From Pseudoalteromonas sp. '520P1 No. 423' (GTDB taxonomy: Bacteria > Pseudomonadota > Gammaproteobacteria > Enterobacterales > Alteromonadaceae), in the NCBI RefSeq assembly GCF_001269985.1, contig NZ_BBZB01000001.1:2604001-2668000 (forward strand): a DNA stretch of 64,000 nucleotides, in the 5' to 3' direction. The notes beneath the pieces were generated by a model. It searched no databases. It was not told where the DNA came from and worked only from the letters and a program-made list of their open reading frames with translations. The position numbers and the translations under genes are program-made. Below are positions 9,959-19,292 of the stretch, piece after piece; position 1 is the first letter of the stretch, and every line of letters starts with the position of its first letter.

Positions 9959-10513
9959 TTACAAATAATCTCTAAGCGTTTCTGCTTGTGTTTCATTATA
10001 ATTGAGTGTTATTGCAACTTCATGAAGCATTGATTTTTTTCGTGTTGTATTTGAATTTGTCATAACCCAATATTCCGACTCAGGAATATTTTTTGGATTC
10101 ATGCTACTACCTGAATCTAAAAGTGCTTCTTTACTCATAGCAAAATAGATTCTGTGCTTGCCTTTGACATCTAAAACTTTTTCAAACCCTTCTTTATGTG
10201 TTCTGTGCAGCGCACTTAATATAAATAAGAACCGGCCTACAACACCTTTTTGCATTGCAAGCTCTTCTTTATTTAAAACATTAAATACGTCAGCAGGTAC
10301 TGTTTCTATTATTTCAGGTTCTATTTTGTCTTCTATTTTTGTTTTTACCTGCGTTTTAGCTTCTTCAATAGGAGTAATTGACTCCTTATTTGATGCTGAC
10401 ACTGGAGACAAGTTTAATAAACGACGTAAAATCTGAGTTGCGTTTTCACCAATGCTTTGTGTATTACTTGCTATGTAGTGATATAACTCGTCATCTATTT
10501 CTATTTTTTTCAT
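9959..10513 (-). CDS. seqA: Replication initiation negative modulator SeqA
   Basis: SeqA binds clusters of hemimethylated GATC sites and sequesters oriC after initiation. The N-terminal oligomerisation domain is clear (MKKIEIDDELYHYIASNT, followed by GENATQILRRLL). A low-complexity, acidic and lysine-rich linker (about 40-80) separates it from the C-terminal DNA-binding domain (about 85-184, with GRFLFILSALHR and NTTRKKSMLHEV). Length 184 is near the 181 of E. coli. It is the first gene of seqA-pgm and is divergent from ybfF. Its presence implies Dam methylation in this organism, although dam is not in the window. Confidence 0.95.
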   Translation of the reverse strand: MKKIEIDDELYHYIASNTQSIGENATQILRRLLNLSPVSASNKESITPIEEAKTQVKTKIEDKIEPEIIETVPADVFNVLNKEELAMQKGVVGRFLFILSALHRTHKEGFEKVLDVKGKHRIYFAMSKEALLDSGSSMNPKNIPESEYWVMTNSNTTRKKSMLHEVAITLNYNETQAETLRDYL

Positions 10514-10749
10514 GATTTTCCTGTCTTAAATGCTTTGTAATAGCGTCTCGAAAATATTATATCTTTTTTTATCGTCATACTCTACGGTTTCGATTTTCAA
10601 ATATCACTTTTAGTCGCAATATATTTTAAAAGTAATAAATTGAAATAGCTGATTTAAATTTAAGCCTATGTCACATTAACTTTATATGCGCCTTTAAATA
10701 GATATGATAAAATTAAAAAAAGTAAGATTAATGCCCTCTTAGGAATACA
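10514..10749. other. Divergent seqA / ybfF promoter region
   Basis: A 236-bp AT-rich spacer between divergent starts. It must hold both promoters, but I see no palindromic operator or hairpin in it that I would defend. Confidence 0.5.
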
Positions 10750-11508
10750 ATGCAATTACATTACAAACAAACTGGCCAAGGCCCTCATTTAATTTTAATT
10801 CATGGATTATTTGGCTCATTTGAAAATCTAAATGTGATAGCGCGACCTTTATCTGAAAATTTTACAGTCACAGCACTTGACTTAAGAAATCATGGTCGTT
10901 CAGAACATGATGAACTCATGTCTTACCCTGCAATGAGTCAAGATGTGTTAGCATTAATGATACAATTGAACATTGAAAAAGCTGTTTTTGTAGGTCACTC
11001 TATGGGCGGAAAAGTTGCGATGCAAGTTGCATTAAATACCCCTGAGAAAGTAGATAAACTTGTAGTATTAGATATTGCGCCGGTTACTTATGAGCCAAGA
11101 CATGATGACGTTTTTAAAGGTTTAAATGCAGTTAATGATGCACGTATAAGCTCAAGACAAGATGCAGATTCAGTTATGAGTGAATATATAGTCGAGCCTA
11201 GTGTAAGACAGTTTTTACTGAAAAGTTTAGTTAAAACGCAAAATAGATTTGACTGGAAGTTTAACCTGACAATTTTACAAAATAAGTATTGTGATATCCT
11301 TCAAGCACCATCAGGCACCGCCTTTACCGGCAAGACTTTATTTATAAAAGGCAGCAACTCAGAATATATTACTGAGAATATGAGAGATGTTTTTTTAAAA
11401 TTCTTCCCCAAATGTAAAGCAAAAGTGATACATGGAACGGGCCATTGGCTTCATGCTGAAAAGCCAACAGCTGTCAATAAATCTATTACAGATTTTATTT
11501 TAGACTAA
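10750..11508 (+). CDS. ybfF: Alpha/beta-hydrolase esterase YbfF
   Basis: A 252-residue serine esterase. The oxyanion region HGLFGS (19-24), the nucleophile elbow VGHSMGG with S84, and the catalytic H232 in GTGHWLHAEKP are visible. E. coli YbfF hydrolyses short acyl esters and has acyl-CoA/palmitoyl-CoA activity in vitro; the physiological substrate is not settled. The gene is divergent from seqA, exactly as in E. coli, which supports orthology. Confidence 0.9.
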   Translation: MQLHYKQTGQGPHLILIHGLFGSFENLNVIARPLSENFTVTALDLRNHGRSEHDELMSYPAMSQDVLALMIQLNIEKAVFVGHSMGGKVAMQVALNTPEKVDKLVVLDIAPVTYEPRHDDVFKGLNAVNDARISSRQDADSVMSEYIVEPSVRQFLLKSLVKTQNRFDWKFNLTILQNKYCDILQAPSGTAFTGKTLFIKGSNSEYITENMRDVFLKFFPKCKAKVIHGTGHWLHAEKPTAVNKSITDFILD

Positions 11509-11590
11509 TACGATTTTAGCTAATTAATTAGTGAATATCGTGATATAATATTGCCGTTTATTTCATAGGTCATCTTAAGTAGGTCGAAAA

Positions 11591-11812
11591 ATGGTCAGCA
11601 AATTAATCAATGAATTTGAAACCTTAGGGTTATATTTTGGCCTTGCAGCCCTATTGTTCTTTATAGGAATGGCAATACAAGATGTACTAAAAAAAGGACA
11701 AGTGCCTTTTTTTGGTCGCGCTGTAGTTTGGTTAGTATTATTTTTAGGGTGTTCAGGTTTTATTGCCAAAGGTGTGATCCAAGTCTTTTGGCAAGGTGCA
11801 GGTGTCAGTTAA
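11591..11812 (+). CDS. DUF2788 family small membrane protein
   Basis: A 73-residue protein with two hydrophobic segments (about 14-28 and 46-66), linked by a basic loop DVLKKGQVPFFGR. I recognise it as the DUF2788 family, whose function is unknown. AGG stands 9 bases before the ATG. The stop is one base upstream of the ybfE ATG, so the two are co-transcribed and probably translationally coupled. It sits inside an otherwise E. coli-like ybfF-ybfE-fldA-fur order; E. coli lacks it at this place. Confidence 0.8.
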   Translation: MVSKLINEFETLGLYFGLAALLFFIGMAIQDVLKKGQVPFFGRAVVWLVLFLGCSGFIAKGVIQVFWQGAGVS

Positions 11813-11813
11813 T

Positions 11814-12095
11814 ATGGCTAAAGCACAAACAGACAGAACGACGATAGACTTATTTGAAAATGAGAAGCGTCCGGGTCGACCTAAAACAAATCCACTATCA
11901 CGTGAATTACAGCTGAAAGTTAATAAAAGAAACCAGTTGAAACGAGATAAAGCGCGTGGATTAAAACGAGTAGAATTTAAAGTTTCTGCAGAACTTTACG
12001 AAGCACTAAACGATATGGCTGATGCTCAAAATATCAGTCGCAGCGCTTTAATTGAAATAATTCTGCAAGAAAAATTAGCATTTAGAATTGAATAA
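11814..12095 (+). CDS. ybfE: YbfE-like small DNA-binding (ribbon-helix-helix) protein
   Basis: A 93-residue basic protein. The start was set at ATG 11814 rather than GTG 11796 because MAKAQTDRTTIDLFENEKRP aligns with the E. coli YbfE N-terminus. Central basic region RKRNQLKRDKARGLKR-like; the C-terminal segment (EFKVSAELYEALNDMAD, then SRSALIEIIL) resembles a ribbon-helix-helix fold. In E. coli it is named LexA-regulated, but no CTGT-N8-ACAG box is visible upstream here, so SOS control is doubtful in this organism. It lies between the DUF2788 gene and fldA. Confidence 0.88.
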   Translation: MAKAQTDRTTIDLFENEKRPGRPKTNPLSRELQLKVNKRNQLKRDKARGLKRVEFKVSAELYEALNDMADAQNISRSALIEIILQEKLAFRIE

Positions 12096-12128
12096 TACGA
12101 AATTTGATAGATAGAAGGTTTTTTCATC

Positions 12129-12656
12129 ATGGCAAGTGTAGGCATATTTTTTGGTAGTGATACTGGTAATACAGAGCATGTTTCAAAGCTAATTCAAAAA
12201 GAACTTGGCAAAAAAATGATCGATGTTTTTGATATTGCAAAAAGCAGTAAAGAAGACATTGCTGAATTCGATTTAATATTGTTTGGTATTCCAACTTGGT
12301 ATTACGGTGAAGCACAATGTGATTGGGATGATTTTTTCCCTGAATTAGAAGAAATCGATTTCAATGAAAAGTTAGTTGCTATTTTTGGTTGTGGAGACCA
12401 AGAAGATTACGCAGAATACTTCCTAGATGCTATGGGCATGGTTAACGATATTGTAACTGAACGTGGTGCGATCGTTGTTGGTCACTGGTCTACAGAGGGT
12501 TATGATTTTGAAGCATCTAAAGGCATGGCTGATGATTCTCACTTTGTAGGTTTAGGTATTGACGAAGACCGTCAACCAGAATTGACAAATGATCGTGTTA
12601 AGCAATGGTGTGCACAAATCTTTGAAGAAATGTGTTTAGCAGAATTAACTGATTAG
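12129..12656 (+). CDS. fldA: Flavodoxin I
   Basis: A 175-residue long-chain flavodoxin, a low-potential FMN electron carrier for enzymes such as radical-SAM and methionine synthase reactivation systems. The FMN phosphate loop is GSDTGNTE (9-16), and the aromatic residues that sandwich the isoalloxazine are W57 (PTWYYGE) and Y94 (GCGDQEDYAEYF). It lies directly upstream of fur, as in E. coli. AGAAGG is present about 12 bases before the ATG. Confidence 0.95.
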   Translation: MASVGIFFGSDTGNTEHVSKLIQKELGKKMIDVFDIAKSSKEDIAEFDLILFGIPTWYYGEAQCDWDDFFPELEEIDFNEKLVAIFGCGDQEDYAEYFLDAMGMVNDIVTERGAIVVGHWSTEGYDFEASKGMADDSHFVGLGIDEDRQPELTNDRVKQWCAQIFEEMCLAELTD

Positions 12657-12762
12657 AAAACGGTATATTTCTTTTTATTTCAAGCTTTACTGTGTATATT
12701 AAGCTAAAATAAACAGTACCTGTAAACACAGTAAATAATAATGATATTTGAGAAAATAATTA

Positions 12763-13206
12763 ATGACTGATCATAATATAGAGTTAAAAAAAGCAGGTCT
12801 AAAAGTAACGCTACCAAGAATTAAAATCTTGGAAATTTTACAGCTGCCTGAAAATCAACATATCAGCGCTGAAGATGTTTATAAGATTCTTTTAGACAAA
12901 GACGAAGAAATTGGTTTAGCAACTGTATATCGAGTTTTAAACCAATTTGATGATGCTGGAATAGTATCTCGCCATCATTTTGAAGGCGGTAAATCTGTTT
13001 TTGAATTATCTGGTACAACGCATCATGACCACCTTGTGTGTTTGAAATGTGGTAAAGTAATTGAATTCCATGATGAAATAATTGAAACACGCCAAGTTGA
13101 CATCTCAAATGAAAATGGCATGCGCCTTACTAATCATTCTCTATATTTATATGGTGAATGTACTGATACTAAAGCATGTGCTGATTACGCAGACGCAAAT
13201 CATTAG
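12763..13206 (+). CDS. fur: Ferric uptake regulator Fur
   Basis: A 147-residue metal-dependent repressor. The N-terminal winged helix contains LKVTLPRIKILEIL and the recognition helix GLATVYRVLNQFDDAGI (51-67). The C-terminal metal-binding domain shows HHDHLVCLKCGKVIEF with C93 and C96, further ligands H88/H90, and C133 in GECTD. It follows fldA by 106 bp. That spacer contains the AT-rich start region and no convincing uof-like upstream ORF. A perfect-palindrome terminator closes the cluster. Confidence 0.96.
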   Translation: MTDHNIELKKAGLKVTLPRIKILEILQLPENQHISAEDVYKILLDKDEEIGLATVYRVLNQFDDAGIVSRHHFEGGKSVFELSGTTHHDHLVCLKCGKVIEFHDEIIETRQVDISNENGMRLTNHSLYLYGECTDTKACADYADANH

Positions 13207-13230
13207 ATTAGTTGTCAAAAAATAATAAAT

Positions 13231-13260
13231 AAAAAAGCCTATCATATGATAGGCTTTTTT
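13231..13260. terminator. Bidirectional terminator after fur
   Basis: A 30-bp perfect palindrome with arms AAAAAAGCCTATCAT and ATGATAGGCTTTTTT. It ends the fldA-fur transcript and may also act on glnS read-through from the other side. Confidence 0.88.
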
Positions 13261-13350
13261 ATTATTTTAATATGACTAATCCTGAAATGTATTTACGCAC
13301 TCAAGACTCAGGATGCAGCTAAATAATTTAACCACATCTATTAGACTTAG

Positions 13351-15003
13351 CTATTTCCCTTCAACCTTGCCCCAAGAATCTCTTAGACCAACAGTTTGAT
13401 TAAAAACTAATTCATCATTTTTATTATCGCGACAGAAGTAACCTGTTCTTTCAAACTGAAAGCCCTGCTCTTTTTCTGCATTTAATAAAGATGGTTCTAA
13501 CACTGCGTTATGGGCAATCGTTAAAGAATCTGGGTTAAGTTCACTATCTGCATCAGGATTTGCAACATTAAATAGTCGATCATATAGGCGAACTTCTGCT
13601 TTTATACCTTTACTTGCAGATACCCAATGAATTACGCCTTTAACTTTACGGCCATCAGAAGGATTTTTACCTAAAGTGTCTGGATCATAACTACAGTAAA
13701 CTGTTGTGATATTACCCTCAGAATCTTCATCAAAACGATTTGCTTTAATCACATATGCGTTACGAAGGCGTACTTCTTTATCTAATACTAAACGTTTGAA
13801 TTTTTTATTAGCTTCAATTCTAAAATCTTCACGTTCGATATAAAGTTCACGTGTGAATGGTAATACACGTTTGCCCATTTCTTCATTATTAGGATGATTT
13901 GGTGCGCTTAGTTCTTCAACAGCCGTTTCATCAAAATTCTCAATAACAACTTTTATTGGATCAAGTACAGCCATTGCTCGGGCCGCATTATCATTTAAGT
14001 CTTCACGAATACAGGCTTCTAACATACTCATTTCAACCGTATTTTGTTGTTTAGTAACACCGATACGGCTACTGAATTCTCTGATTGAAGCAGGCGTGTA
14101 ACCTCGACGACGTAATCCTGCAATAGTTGGCATACGCGGATCATCCCAACCTTCTACTAAATTATTTTCAACTAGCTCGTTTAGTTTACGTTTAGACATT
14201 AAAGTATATTCAAGATTTAAACGAGAAAATTCGATTTGCTGTGGCTTACATTCAATTGAAATGTTTTCTAGTACCCAGTCATATAAACGACGGTTATCTT
14301 GGAACTCTAACGTACATAAAGAATGCGTGATCCCTTCGATTGCATCAGAGATACAATGTGTAAAATCATACATAGGATAGATACACCATTTATCACCTGT
14401 TTGGTGATGGTGTACAAAACGAATACGATAAATAATTGGATCGCGAAGTACCATAAATGAACTTGCCATATCAATCTTGGCACGAAGAACACATTCACCT
14501 TCTTTGAATTCGCCATTTTTCATTTTAGCGAATAAAGCTAAGTTTTCTTCTACAGATGTATCACGATGAGGACTGTTCTTACCCGCTTCAGTTAAAGTAC
14601 CACGGTACTCTCTCGCTTGTTCTGGGCTTAAAAAACATACATACGCTAACCCTTTCTCGATTAGCTCGACAGCATAGCCATGAAGTTTATCAAAATAGTT
14701 TGATGAATAATTGATATCACCATGCCATTCAAAACCTAACCATTGCACGTCATCTTTAATCGCATTTACGTAATCAACATCTTCTTTTTCTGGATTAGTA
14801 TCATCAAAACGTAAATTACATAAGCCAGAATAATCTTTTGCGATGCCAAAATTCAAACAAATTGATTTAGCATGACCTATGTGTAAAAAACCATTTGGTT
14901 CTGGTGGAAAACGAGTATGGGTTGATGCGTGTTTCCCACTAGCAAGATCATTATCGATAATAGTACGAATAAAGTTGCTTGGGCGATTTTCAATCTCCGC
15001 CAT
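13351..15003 (-). CDS. glnS: Glutaminyl-tRNA synthetase
   Basis: A class I aminoacyl-tRNA synthetase that charges tRNA-Gln. The HIGH motif is HIGH at 41-44 ([15 protein letters not shown]) and the KMSKS counterpart is MSKRK at 269-273. The C-terminal beta-barrel anticodon-binding domains are complete (550 residues against 554 in E. coli). It is monocistronic as far as visible, with its start about 118 bp from the end of rmuC. Confidence 0.96.
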   Translation of the reverse strand: MAEIENRPSNFIRTIIDNDLASGKHASTHTRFPPEPNGFLHIGHAKSICLNFGIAKDYSGLCNLRFDDTNPEKEDVDYVNAIKDDVQWLGFEWHGDINYSSNYFDKLHGYAVELIEKGLAYVCFLSPEQAREYRGTLTEAGKNSPHRDTSVEENLALFAKMKNGEFKEGECVLRAKIDMASSFMVLRDPIIYRIRFVHHHQTGDKWCIYPMYDFTHCISDAIEGITHSLCTLEFQDNRRLYDWVLENISIECKPQQIEFSRLNLEYTLMSKRKLNELVENNLVEGWDDPRMPTIAGLRRRGYTPASIREFSSRIGVTKQQNTVEMSMLEACIREDLNDNAARAMAVLDPIKVVIENFDETAVEELSAPNHPNNEEMGKRVLPFTRELYIEREDFRIEANKKFKRLVLDKEVRLRNAYVIKANRFDEDSEGNITTVYCSYDPDTLGKNPSDGRKVKGVIHWVSASKGIKAEVRLYDRLFNVANPDADSELNPDSLTIAHNAVLEPSLLNAEKEQGFQFERTGYFCRDNKNDELVFNQTVGLRDSWGKVEGK

Positions 15004-15121
15004 GGAATGTATATCCTCTAAATTATGGTCTGATTTGATGTAATTCTAATTAAAAACATTATTGCAAAAAACAGGTAAGATTGCAGTACTTTAATAATGC
15101 AATCAAACTATTTTATAGTGA

Positions 15122-16558
15122 CTATTGAAGCTTAGATGTAATTTCTGTTGGATCTGCAAAGCTGATTTCTGATTTTTCAATCATTTCTTTAGGTAATGAC
15201 TTTTTTACTTTAATATTTAATGACTTCATTTCTTCTGCTTTTTTAACCAGATTGCCTCGCCCTTCACTTAATTTTTTCATTGCATCATCATAGCTTGATT
15301 CTGCGCGTTCAAGATTAATTCCTACCTTTGTCATATCATCAACAAAACCAACCAATTTATCATAAATTGAGCCTGCCTTATCAGCAATGTCTTGTGCATT
15401 TCTATTTTGATATTCCATTCGCCACATATTATTGATTGTACGTAACGCGACAATGAGGTTATTTGGGCTTACCAACATAATATTCTTTTCAAGGGCAAAT
15501 TGTACTAAGCTAGGTTCATATTCTAATGCCGCATTAAAGGCAGGCTCTACCGGTATAAACATAAGCACATAGTCTAAACTGGTTATGCCATGAAGCATTT
15601 GATAATCTTTTGCGCTTAACTCTTTCACATGATTTTTAATTGCGTCGATATGCGATTTTAATGCAGCACTTTGTTCACCTTCCGTTTGTGCATTATGAAA
15701 GCGCTCATATGCCACTAATACCATTTTAGAATCAACTACAACATCTTTTCCTTGTGGTAAATGGATCACAACATCCGGTTTATAAGCTTTACCATCCTGA
15801 TTTTTTAAATGTAATTGTGTTTCATATTCATGACCTTCTCTGAGGCCTGAACTTTGCAAAACACGTTCAAGTACTACTTCACCCCAAGTACCTTGTTTTT
15901 TATTATCACCCTTAAGTGCTTTTGTGAGTGCATTTGCTTCAAGGCCCATTTGCACATTAAGTTCTTTTAAACCTAGTATTTCAGATTTTAATGCATGCCT
16001 TTCTTTTGCTTCAGTTGTATAAACATCATTAACTTGTTTACTAAAACTAGATAACTGCTCTTTCAAAGGCGTTAATAGTCCATCTAGACCTGTTTTATTT
16101 TGTTGGGTAAAACTCGCAGTTTTTTCACTAAAGATCTTATTTGCAATATTTTCAAATTGTTGTGTTAACCTAATTTCAGATTTTTCTAATAAATTTATTT
16201 TATCCGTATAGGATTTTACTTTTTCTTGATGTTGTGCAATACGCGATTTATGTTCATATAAATCATTTGATACCATTTCAAGTTTATTTTCTAAAACACG
16301 TACATTGCTATTTAAAGCTTCATTTTCATCAAATTTAGCCTCCAGTCTGGTTTTACTGACAAGGTACTGCTCTTTATACCGATTCAGATTATGTTCTAAT
16401 TGAACTTCGCTTTTCTCAAGTTCTTGTATCTTTTCACTGACACTAAGGTTTATGTCTTTTAGTTGTGCTATTTTTCTATAACATAATATCGCGACAGTAA
16501 ATGACAAGATAACTAGCAGGATTGCACCTATAACAAGTGCTTGTTCGTTTATGATCAA
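15122..16558 (-). CDS. rmuC: RmuC-family DNA recombination protein
   Basis: A 478-residue protein with an N-terminal membrane anchor (about 6-27, QALVIGAILLVILSFTVAIL), a long coiled coil (about 33-200) and a conserved C-terminal RmuC domain with nuclease-like fold (KQGTWGEVVLERVLQSSGL, then VVDSKMVLVAYERF and VLMFIPVEPAF). In E. coli RmuC suppresses inversions at short inverted repeats. It lies between glnS and an unassigned coiled-coil membrane protein on the same strand; that partner may share its transcript (60-bp gap). Confidence 0.92.
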   Translation of the reverse strand: MIINEQALVIGAILLVILSFTVAILCYRKIAQLKDINLSVSEKIQELEKSEVQLEHNLNRYKEQYLVSKTRLEAKFDENEALNSNVRVLENKLEMVSNDLYEHKSRIAQHQEKVKSYTDKINLLEKSEIRLTQQFENIANKIFSEKTASFTQQNKTGLDGLLTPLKEQLSSFSKQVNDVYTTEAKERHALKSEILGLKELNVQMGLEANALTKALKGDNKKQGTWGEVVLERVLQSSGLREGHEYETQLHLKNQDGKAYKPDVVIHLPQGKDVVVDSKMVLVAYERFHNAQTEGEQSAALKSHIDAIKNHVKELSAKDYQMLHGITSLDYVLMFIPVEPAFNAALEYEPSLVQFALEKNIMLVSPNNLIVALRTINNMWRMEYQNRNAQDIADKAGSIYDKLVGFVDDMTKVGINLERAESSYDDAMKKLSEGRGNLVKKAEEMKSLNIKVKKSLPKEMIEKSEISFADPTEITSKLQ

Positions 16559-16618
16559 CGGGAACTCTCAATTTTTTAATTAAACATATCTAACATTATC
16601 AAAATTTGATAATCCATA

Positions 16619-17326
16619 TTAAGGCTGTGTTGTAAGGATCTCTTTATTAGTTGTTTTTGTTTCAACAGCAGTACCTTGCGCACTCAATTGTTTGTATTGC
16701 TTTGATAACGTGCTCAGTTGTTGATTTAAATTTGAAATTTTATTTTCGCTATCTGCATTTTTCATTTCAAATTCTAATAAGGTTTCTTTAAACTCTTGTA
16801 TGCTTTTTGACTTAATAGCATTTTGTTTATTAAAGTTTGAGGTGAGTTGTGTTTGTTGCGTAAGTACTGAATTAACTAGTGCTTGTTGTTCTGTTTGTAA
16901 TTTGTTGTACTTATTAAACTCACCTTTTAATTCTCCAATTTCATTTTGATTTCTACGCCAAGCAGAAGCCCATAATTTATCCATTTGCTTCCATAATTCA
17001 GCTGTTTTATCGGATAAATCTTTTACTTTAACTTGCATAGCAACAGCTGAAGAGCCCATTTCTTCACCTGTTGCAGACAATTGATTTTCTAAACTGATAA
17101 TACGACTTTCACTCTCAATTAATAAATTATTTTGCTTATATAAAAACCAAGCACACACTGAAAACATACACAGTGTTAATATAACTGGAAATGCAGATGA
17201 CTTTGATGTTTTAGGATCTGAAACTACTGTTGTATTTGACGACTTATCTGTTATCTTTTTTGGCTTTATATCTTCTTGATCTAAAACAATTGCTGGAATA
17301 TGTTCATCTGATTGTTGATTTTGCAT
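16619..17326 (-). CDS. Single-pass membrane coiled-coil protein, unknown function
   Basis: I do not recognise a named family. The 235-residue protein has a polar, Lys/Ser-rich cytoplasmic N-terminus (1-44) and one membrane helix (about 45-63, AFPVILTLCMFSVCAWFLY). The remaining periplasmic part is almost all heptad-like coiled coil (about 70-225, e.g. RIISLENQLS and ISNLNQQLSTLSKQYKQL). A conserved-looking tryptophan-rich patch, ELWKQMDKLWASAWRRNQNE, interrupts the coil. It is flanked by rmuC and aceK on the same strand. Topology resembles envelope scaffolding proteins, but that is only inference. Confidence 0.75.
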   Translation of the reverse strand: MQNQQSDEHIPAIVLDQEDIKPKKITDKSSNTTVVSDPKTSKSSAFPVILTLCMFSVCAWFLYKQNNLLIESESRIISLENQLSATGEEMGSSAVAMQVKVKDLSDKTAELWKQMDKLWASAWRRNQNEIGELKGEFNKYNKLQTEQQALVNSVLTQQTQLTSNFNKQNAIKSKSIQEFKETLLEFEMKNADSENKISNLNQQLSTLSKQYKQLSAQGTAVETKTTNKEILTTQP

Positions 17327-17423
17327 TGTGATCCCTAAAGGTAGTAGCTACTTCTTTGATGATTAGATTTATTTTTATCTCATCAAGTTCAATCAGCAGT
17401 ATAAAGTGCTATAAAGCATAAAA

Positions 17424-19187
17424 CTATCTATTAGCGTTAAAACGCCATTTTTCTTTATATGGAAATACGTTTTCGATATCTCCTTGATTAATCTTGTGTT
17501 GTAATTTCTGCCAAAAATTAATGTGGTATAGGTCTTTATGATATTTTTCAAAATACCGCTTAGCGTTTAAGTTAGATGATAAAAAAACAGGAAACTGCTC
17601 TGGAAAGACATCATTAGGCCCAATATCAAACCAAGGCTCATTTGATAATTCATCATAAGCATTATCTGCTTCAGGTATAGTTTTAAAATCACACTCAATT
17701 AAAGGACAAATTTCATCATAATCGTAAAATACAACGCGACCCCAACGGGTTACACCAAAATTTTTCATTAACATATCACCAGGGAAAATATTGGCCGCAG
17801 CTAATTGTTTAATTGCCTGTCCATATTCCATCATGACTTGTTCAAGTTGATTATCACTTGCATTTTTAATATACAAATTAAGCGGTATCATTTTTCTTTC
17901 AACGTAAACATGTTTTAGAATGAGGGCATTGCCGTTTATTATCAAACTGTCATTTGCATGTGCTTTTAACTCCATTAATACATCATCACTAAATCGAGAT
18001 AAGTCAAAAGCCAGATATCGAAACTCTTGGGTATCAACTAAACGCCCTATTCTGTCAGCATTTTTAACAAAGTTATATTTTTCCATTACCCCGTTTCGTG
18101 TAATGTCTTTTGGAGGAGTAAATTTATCCTTTATAATTTTATACACATATTTAGAATTTACTGTAGTAAAAACCAACATCACCATGCCTTTAATACCTGG
18201 TGCGCTGATATATTTTTCATTTATAGACATTTCCATTGTTGAGTCAACTTTATATCTGAAAAACTCTGTTTTTGCATGTTTAATGAAACCAATTGCATTA
18301 AACAATTCAAACCTTTGCTTATTTGGTAATAAATCGCACAAATAATCTACGTATCGTACAGGCTGATCTGTATCTACCATAAAGTATGCCCGTGCAAACC
18401 CAAACAACATACTGAGTTGGCCTTCACCTATAATAAAAGCATCTATGTAAAGGCCAGCTTGATCATCATTCAAAATAGGTAAGGCAAAAGGCACACTGCG
18501 TTTATCATCATCATCAATCAACCTTCCAATGATGTAACATGCTTTATTTCTAAAAAATAGTGACTTACCAAATTCGACATGGCAATTTTCGATACTTAAT
18601 AAGTCACCATCAAATTTTTTTAACACTGTATTGATATAACCGATGTCTCTGACGATGTTTTCAAATGGCGTTCTAAACTTAAAATAATCTAATAATTGCT
18701 CAAATGCATTTACAACACCCGTACAGCTATCTAATTGACATAATATATCATTGGTAGGTCTTTTTAAGGGTTGAAATTGTGGCTGTAAAATAAATAAATG
18801 CACTTCTCTTTTATTTTGATCTCCTTTTATATTACCAAACACAGAATTAAAGAATGTTTGTGCAATAAGCGCATTTTCATAATTGATAATCAATAATGCA
18901 AAGTGCTTCTTTGCACTTTTCCAAACAAAATTATCTACATATTCGTTAAAAGCAATCTGCTTAATAGCCTTTGCTGTTTCATCCGCTTTACTCTCATATA
19001 CTTTAAGCCGCAACTTCATGGCTTGTTGAACTTCATGCCAAGCCGCTCTTTCAAATCGTGACTGAGCAGCTAAAGTAATATTTAAAAAATCTGCAAACAT
19101 AGATTCAAATCCACCTACAATTGCTCTGGCTATTTTGATTGCGATTACGTCATTCATTGTTTTCGCACTATATTTATTATCTAGCAT
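17424..19187 (-). CDS. aceK: Isocitrate dehydrogenase kinase/phosphatase
   Basis: A bifunctional enzyme that inactivates NADP-isocitrate dehydrogenase by phosphorylating its active-site serine, and reverses it, directing isocitrate toward the glyoxylate shunt. The ATP-binding loop APGIKGMVML begins at residue 329, and the catalytic/metal segment (GVTRWGRVVFYDYDEICPL) is present. Length 587 against 578 in E. coli. Unlike E. coli it is not in an aceBAK operon. It is divergent from a LysR-type regulator and about 1.7 kb from icd, its substrate gene. The substrate serine is conserved there (S115). Confidence 0.95.
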   Translation of the reverse strand: MLDNKYSAKTMNDVIAIKIARAIVGGFESMFADFLNITLAAQSRFERAAWHEVQQAMKLRLKVYESKADETAKAIKQIAFNEYVDNFVWKSAKKHFALLIINYENALIAQTFFNSVFGNIKGDQNKREVHLFILQPQFQPLKRPTNDILCQLDSCTGVVNAFEQLLDYFKFRTPFENIVRDIGYINTVLKKFDGDLLSIENCHVEFGKSLFFRNKACYIIGRLIDDDDKRSVPFALPILNDDQAGLYIDAFIIGEGQLSMLFGFARAYFMVDTDQPVRYVDYLCDLLPNKQRFELFNAIGFIKHAKTEFFRYKVDSTMEMSINEKYISAPGIKGMVMLVFTTVNSKYVYKIIKDKFTPPKDITRNGVMEKYNFVKNADRIGRLVDTQEFRYLAFDLSRFSDDVLMELKAHANDSLIINGNALILKHVYVERKMIPLNLYIKNASDNQLEQVMMEYGQAIKQLAAANIFPGDMLMKNFGVTRWGRVVFYDYDEICPLIECDFKTIPEADNAYDELSNEPWFDIGPNDVFPEQFPVFLSSNLNAKRYFEKYHKDLYHINFWQKLQHKINQGDIENVFPYKEKWRFNANR

Positions 19188-19292
19188 TATAATCCTGACC
19201 TATATCGACTATTTTCACATAACCATTTACTCACCTTAACAATCAAGCTTTAATTGAAATAATTTATAAATTGAATAAGTAAAATAGATTTT

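Noticed and set aside
12690..12730. CTGT...ACAG segments before fur resembling a LexA box
   Set aside because: The spacing between CTGT and ACAG is 4 or far more than 8, so it does not fit the LexA consensus.
12733..12751. AT-rich AATAATAATGATATTTGA upstream of fur, possible autoregulatory Fur box
   Set aside because: Only about 11 of 19 matches and no dyad symmetry; within what AT-rich DNA gives by chance.
15079..15104. GATTGCA/TGCAATC repeat between rmuC and glnS
   Set aside because: Seven-base arms with a 12-base loop and poor T-tract; may be chance.
16595..16613. ATTATCAAA-A-TTTGATAAT inverted repeat between rmuC and the coiled-coil gene
   Set aside because: Made almost only of A and T with no T-tract; too weak to call a terminator or operator.
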